Source: Phycisphaerales bacterium
Lineage (GTDB): Bacteria; Planctomycetota; Phycisphaerae; Tepidisphaerales; Tepidisphaeraceae
Reading direction: 5' to 3'
Length of the DNA stretch: 7,693 bases
Assembly: GCA_028288775.1 (NCBI GenBank)
Contig: JAQGHP010000544.1
Location: 1-7,693, forward strand
Shown: one piece after another, positions 6,327 through 7,693 of the stretch
Position numbering within the stretch: position 1 is the stretch's first letter
Layout of the letters: every line of letters begins with the position of its first letter
Notes under the pieces: generated by a model
Database searches by the model: none
Seen by the model: only the letters and a program-made list of their open reading frames with translations
Told to the model about the DNA's origin: nothing
Translations under genes and position numbers: made by a program

Positions 6327-6383
6327 CGACAGTCTTCTTGCTTCATGACTACGGCCCGCTCCCATGCTACTCGTTCGTTGCCC

Positions 6384-6392
6384 TGCTATACT
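6384..6392 (+). promoter_or_regulatory. Extended -10 promoter candidate TGCTATACT
   Basis: TGC followed by TATACT matches the extended -10 form TGnTATAAT at all but one base of the hexamer. Seven bases separate it from GTG 6400, so transcription would begin at or next to the start codon, giving a leaderless mRNA. No convincing -35 is present at the usual distance, which is compatible with an extended -10 promoter. No Shine-Dalgarno sequence precedes GTG 6400. Confidence 0.4.
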
Positions 6393-6399
6393 CTGACCA

Positions 6400-7693
6400 G
6401 TGGAAGCCTCGGGACTGGAACAAACCCTCCGTGATCTCCCCCGCATCGGGACGCTCGTCAAAGACCGCGGCTACCGGCAGGTCTGGCGGTTCGAGCATCA
6501 AGGCCGCGCCTACTACCTCAAGTATTACCCCAAGACCGGCCCGCGCGACCGGTTTCGGCGGTTCTTTCGCGGCAGCCCCGCGATGGCCGAGTTCACCCGC
6601 CTCCAATGGCTCCAAAAAGCACAAATCCCCGCGCCCCGCGCCGTCGCGGCGATGATGGGGTTTGCTCTCAACGGCCGCGTCGGTGACGCGGTTGTGCTCG
6701 AAGCGATCGAGCCCGCCGTGCAGCTCGATGAATACTTCAGCCGATACGAGCTTCGCGGCGAAAGTGCGCCCGATCACCTCAAGATCGCCGGCCAAATCCG
6801 CGATCTCGTCCGGCAACTCGCCAGGGCCGGACTCGGCCACGAAGATCTGCATCTGGGCAACTTTCTCTTGCACGACGGCAAGCTCTTCCTGCTCGACGGC
6901 TACGCCGTGCGCAAGGGCGGGCTGACCATCGAGCACCTGCGGCACCTGGGGCACAGCGTCGGCCGTTATGCGACGCGCACTGATTTTCTCCGCGGGTGGG
7001 ACGCGCTCGGGCCGGGCGGGAAGTTGCCGCTTTACAACCCGCTCACCAACACCCTCGCCGGCACCTTCCTGCGCCGGCGTGCGACCAGTGAAAATCGATA
7101 CTTCGGGCAGATTGAATCGGACGGCTGGCGCGGCGCGTTCTTCAAGCAGGACAAGTACCCCCGCCGTTGGTCCACGGCGAGCGGGCTGCAAATTACCCGT
7201 GAAGACTGGGAGCGCGAGCTCCCGCGGCTGCTGCGGGAAATCGACGAGGGCAAGCTGAAGGTCATCAAGAGCAGCAAGAGCGGCGACGTTATCGCCGCCA
7301 ACACCACCATCGGCGGGCGTGAAATCGAAATCATCATCAAACGCCCCCGCCGGCGTTACTGGTACCGGTACGTCAACGAAATCGGCCGCGGCTCGCGCGG
7401 CCGGCGGGCGTGGTTCAAGGCGTGGAAGCTCATCCTCCGCAACCTTCCCACGGCGTGGCCGCTGCTGTTCGTCGAGCGGCGGAAAATGGGCTACGTGACC
7501 GACAGCCTCATCCTCTTCGAGCGCGTCCCCGGGCCGACGCTCGCGCGCGTGCGCCTCGATTCGCTTGAAGAGCGGCAGCGCGATATGCTCTTCCGCCGAT
7601 CGGGACGCATTCTCCGCGAAATCGAGCGGCAGGGGTTCGCCCACTTCGACGCAAAGGCCAGCAACTGGATCGTCCGCCCCGACGAACAACTCG
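6400..7693 (+). CDS. Tandem Kdo/WaaP-type (InaA-like) kinase domains, 3' end outside window
   Basis: The frame opens at GTG 6400, directly after an in-frame TGA (6394-6396), and runs off the window after 431 whole codons. Residues ~15-190 are a kinase fold of the lipopolysaccharide kinase group: K41 in YYLKYY (beta-3 Lys), E64 in 'MAEFTRLQWL' (helix C), catalytic loop H147-E-D149-L-H-L-G-N154, and metal-binding D166 in LLDGY. A second unit follows from about 285: K314 in EIIIKRP, 'GRGSRGRRAWFKAW' as helix C region, hinge 'LFERVPGPTLA', and catalytic loop H415-F-D417-A-K-A-S-N422; its last motif lies beyond the edge. Both active sites keep the core residues seen so far. Relatives such as KdkA and WaaP phosphorylate lipid A core sugars on the cytoplasmic side; here the substrate could be LPS core or another glycolipid. 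GTG is the only start that keeps the whole first domain. There is no Shine-Dalgarno sequence, and an extended -10 sits 7 nt upstream. Confidence 0.85.
   Translation, partial: MEASGLEQTLRDLPRIGTLVKDRGYRQVWRFEHQGRAYYLKYYPKTGPRDRFRRFFRGSPAMAEFTRLQWLQKAQIPAPRAVAAMMGFALNGRVGDAVVLEAIEPAVQLDEYFSRYELRGESAPDHLKIAGQIRDLVRQLARAGLGHEDLHLGNFLLHDGKLFLLDGYAVRKGGLTIEHLRHLGHSVGRYATRTDFLRGWDALGPGGKLPLYNPLTNTLAGTFLRRRATSENRYFGQIESDGWRGAFFKQDKYPRRWSTASGLQITREDWERELPRLLREIDEGKLKVIKSSKSGDVIAANTTIGGREIEIIIKRPRRRYWYRYVNEIGRGSRGRRAWFKAWKLILRNLPTAWPLLFVERRKMGYVTDSLILFERVPGPTLARVRLDSLEERQRDMLFRRSGRILREIERQGFAHFDAKASNWIVRPDEQL

Noticed and set aside
6203..6655. 150-residue plus-strand ORF overlapping the stop of the DUF3592-like gene
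   Set aside because: It translates the intergenic repeats and then the wrong frame of the kinase start, giving Ser/Pro/Ala/Arg-rich low-complexity sequence.
6367..7689. 440-residue minus-strand ORF opposite the tandem kinase
   Set aside because: The plus strand carries two complete kinase catalytic loops in frame; the minus translation has no recognisable motif.

Overview
The window looks like a chromosomal piece of a GC-rich Planctomycetota bacterium, possibly of the Phycisphaerae side; the class is inference. The placement rests on three things: a DUF1553 (PSD1) protein, a 'planctomycete cytochrome C' (PSCyt1) domain fused to WD40 repeats, and several types of short intergenic hairpin repeats that I recall as common in planctomycete and verrucomicrobial genomes. 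All recognised genes are on the + strand. The many long minus-strand ORFs are shadows of GC-rich coding sequence or of the repeats.

Layout: (1) 1-676 is the C-terminal end of a DUF1549/DUF1553-type protein, cut by the window edge. (2) 677-929 is intergenic and is mostly one concentric, MITE-like inverted repeat (687-872), followed by a strong GC hairpin just before the next ribosome binding site. (3) 930-3878 encodes a 982-residue exported protein: signal peptide, single-haem PSCyt1 domain, seven-bladed WD40 propeller, then about 500 residues of Ala/Lys/Glu/Gln-rich coiled coil. (4) 3879-4199 has no gene and carries a weak terminator candidate and a cluster of GCACGGG-type hairpins. (5) 4200-5621 is a 12-TM major facilitator transporter of the MFS_3 type. 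(6) 5667-6206 is a small two-TM protein resembling DUF3592, with an uncertain N terminus that may contain a 1-nt frameshift. (7) 6207-6399 carries another widespread intergenic repeat type and a possible extended -10 promoter. (8) 6400 to the window end is a GTG-started gene for a protein with two tandem Kdo/WaaP-type (lipopolysaccharide kinase, InaA-like) kinase folds, cut off at the right edge.

The DUF1553 gene and the PSCyt1-WD40-coiled-coil gene probably belong together, since planctomycetes commonly pair DUF1549/DUF1553/PSCyt1 modules at the cell surface; their biochemical role is not established. The MFS transporter, the DUF3592-like protein and the tandem kinase share a direction, but repeat-filled gaps or separate promoters lie between most of them, so I do not claim a pathway. 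No CRISPR, tRNA, rRNA, integrase or transposase was seen. The items most worth a second look are the tandem kinase with its apparently leaderless start, the cytochrome-propeller-coil fusion, the concentric inverted repeat, and the possible frameshift at 5684-5733.
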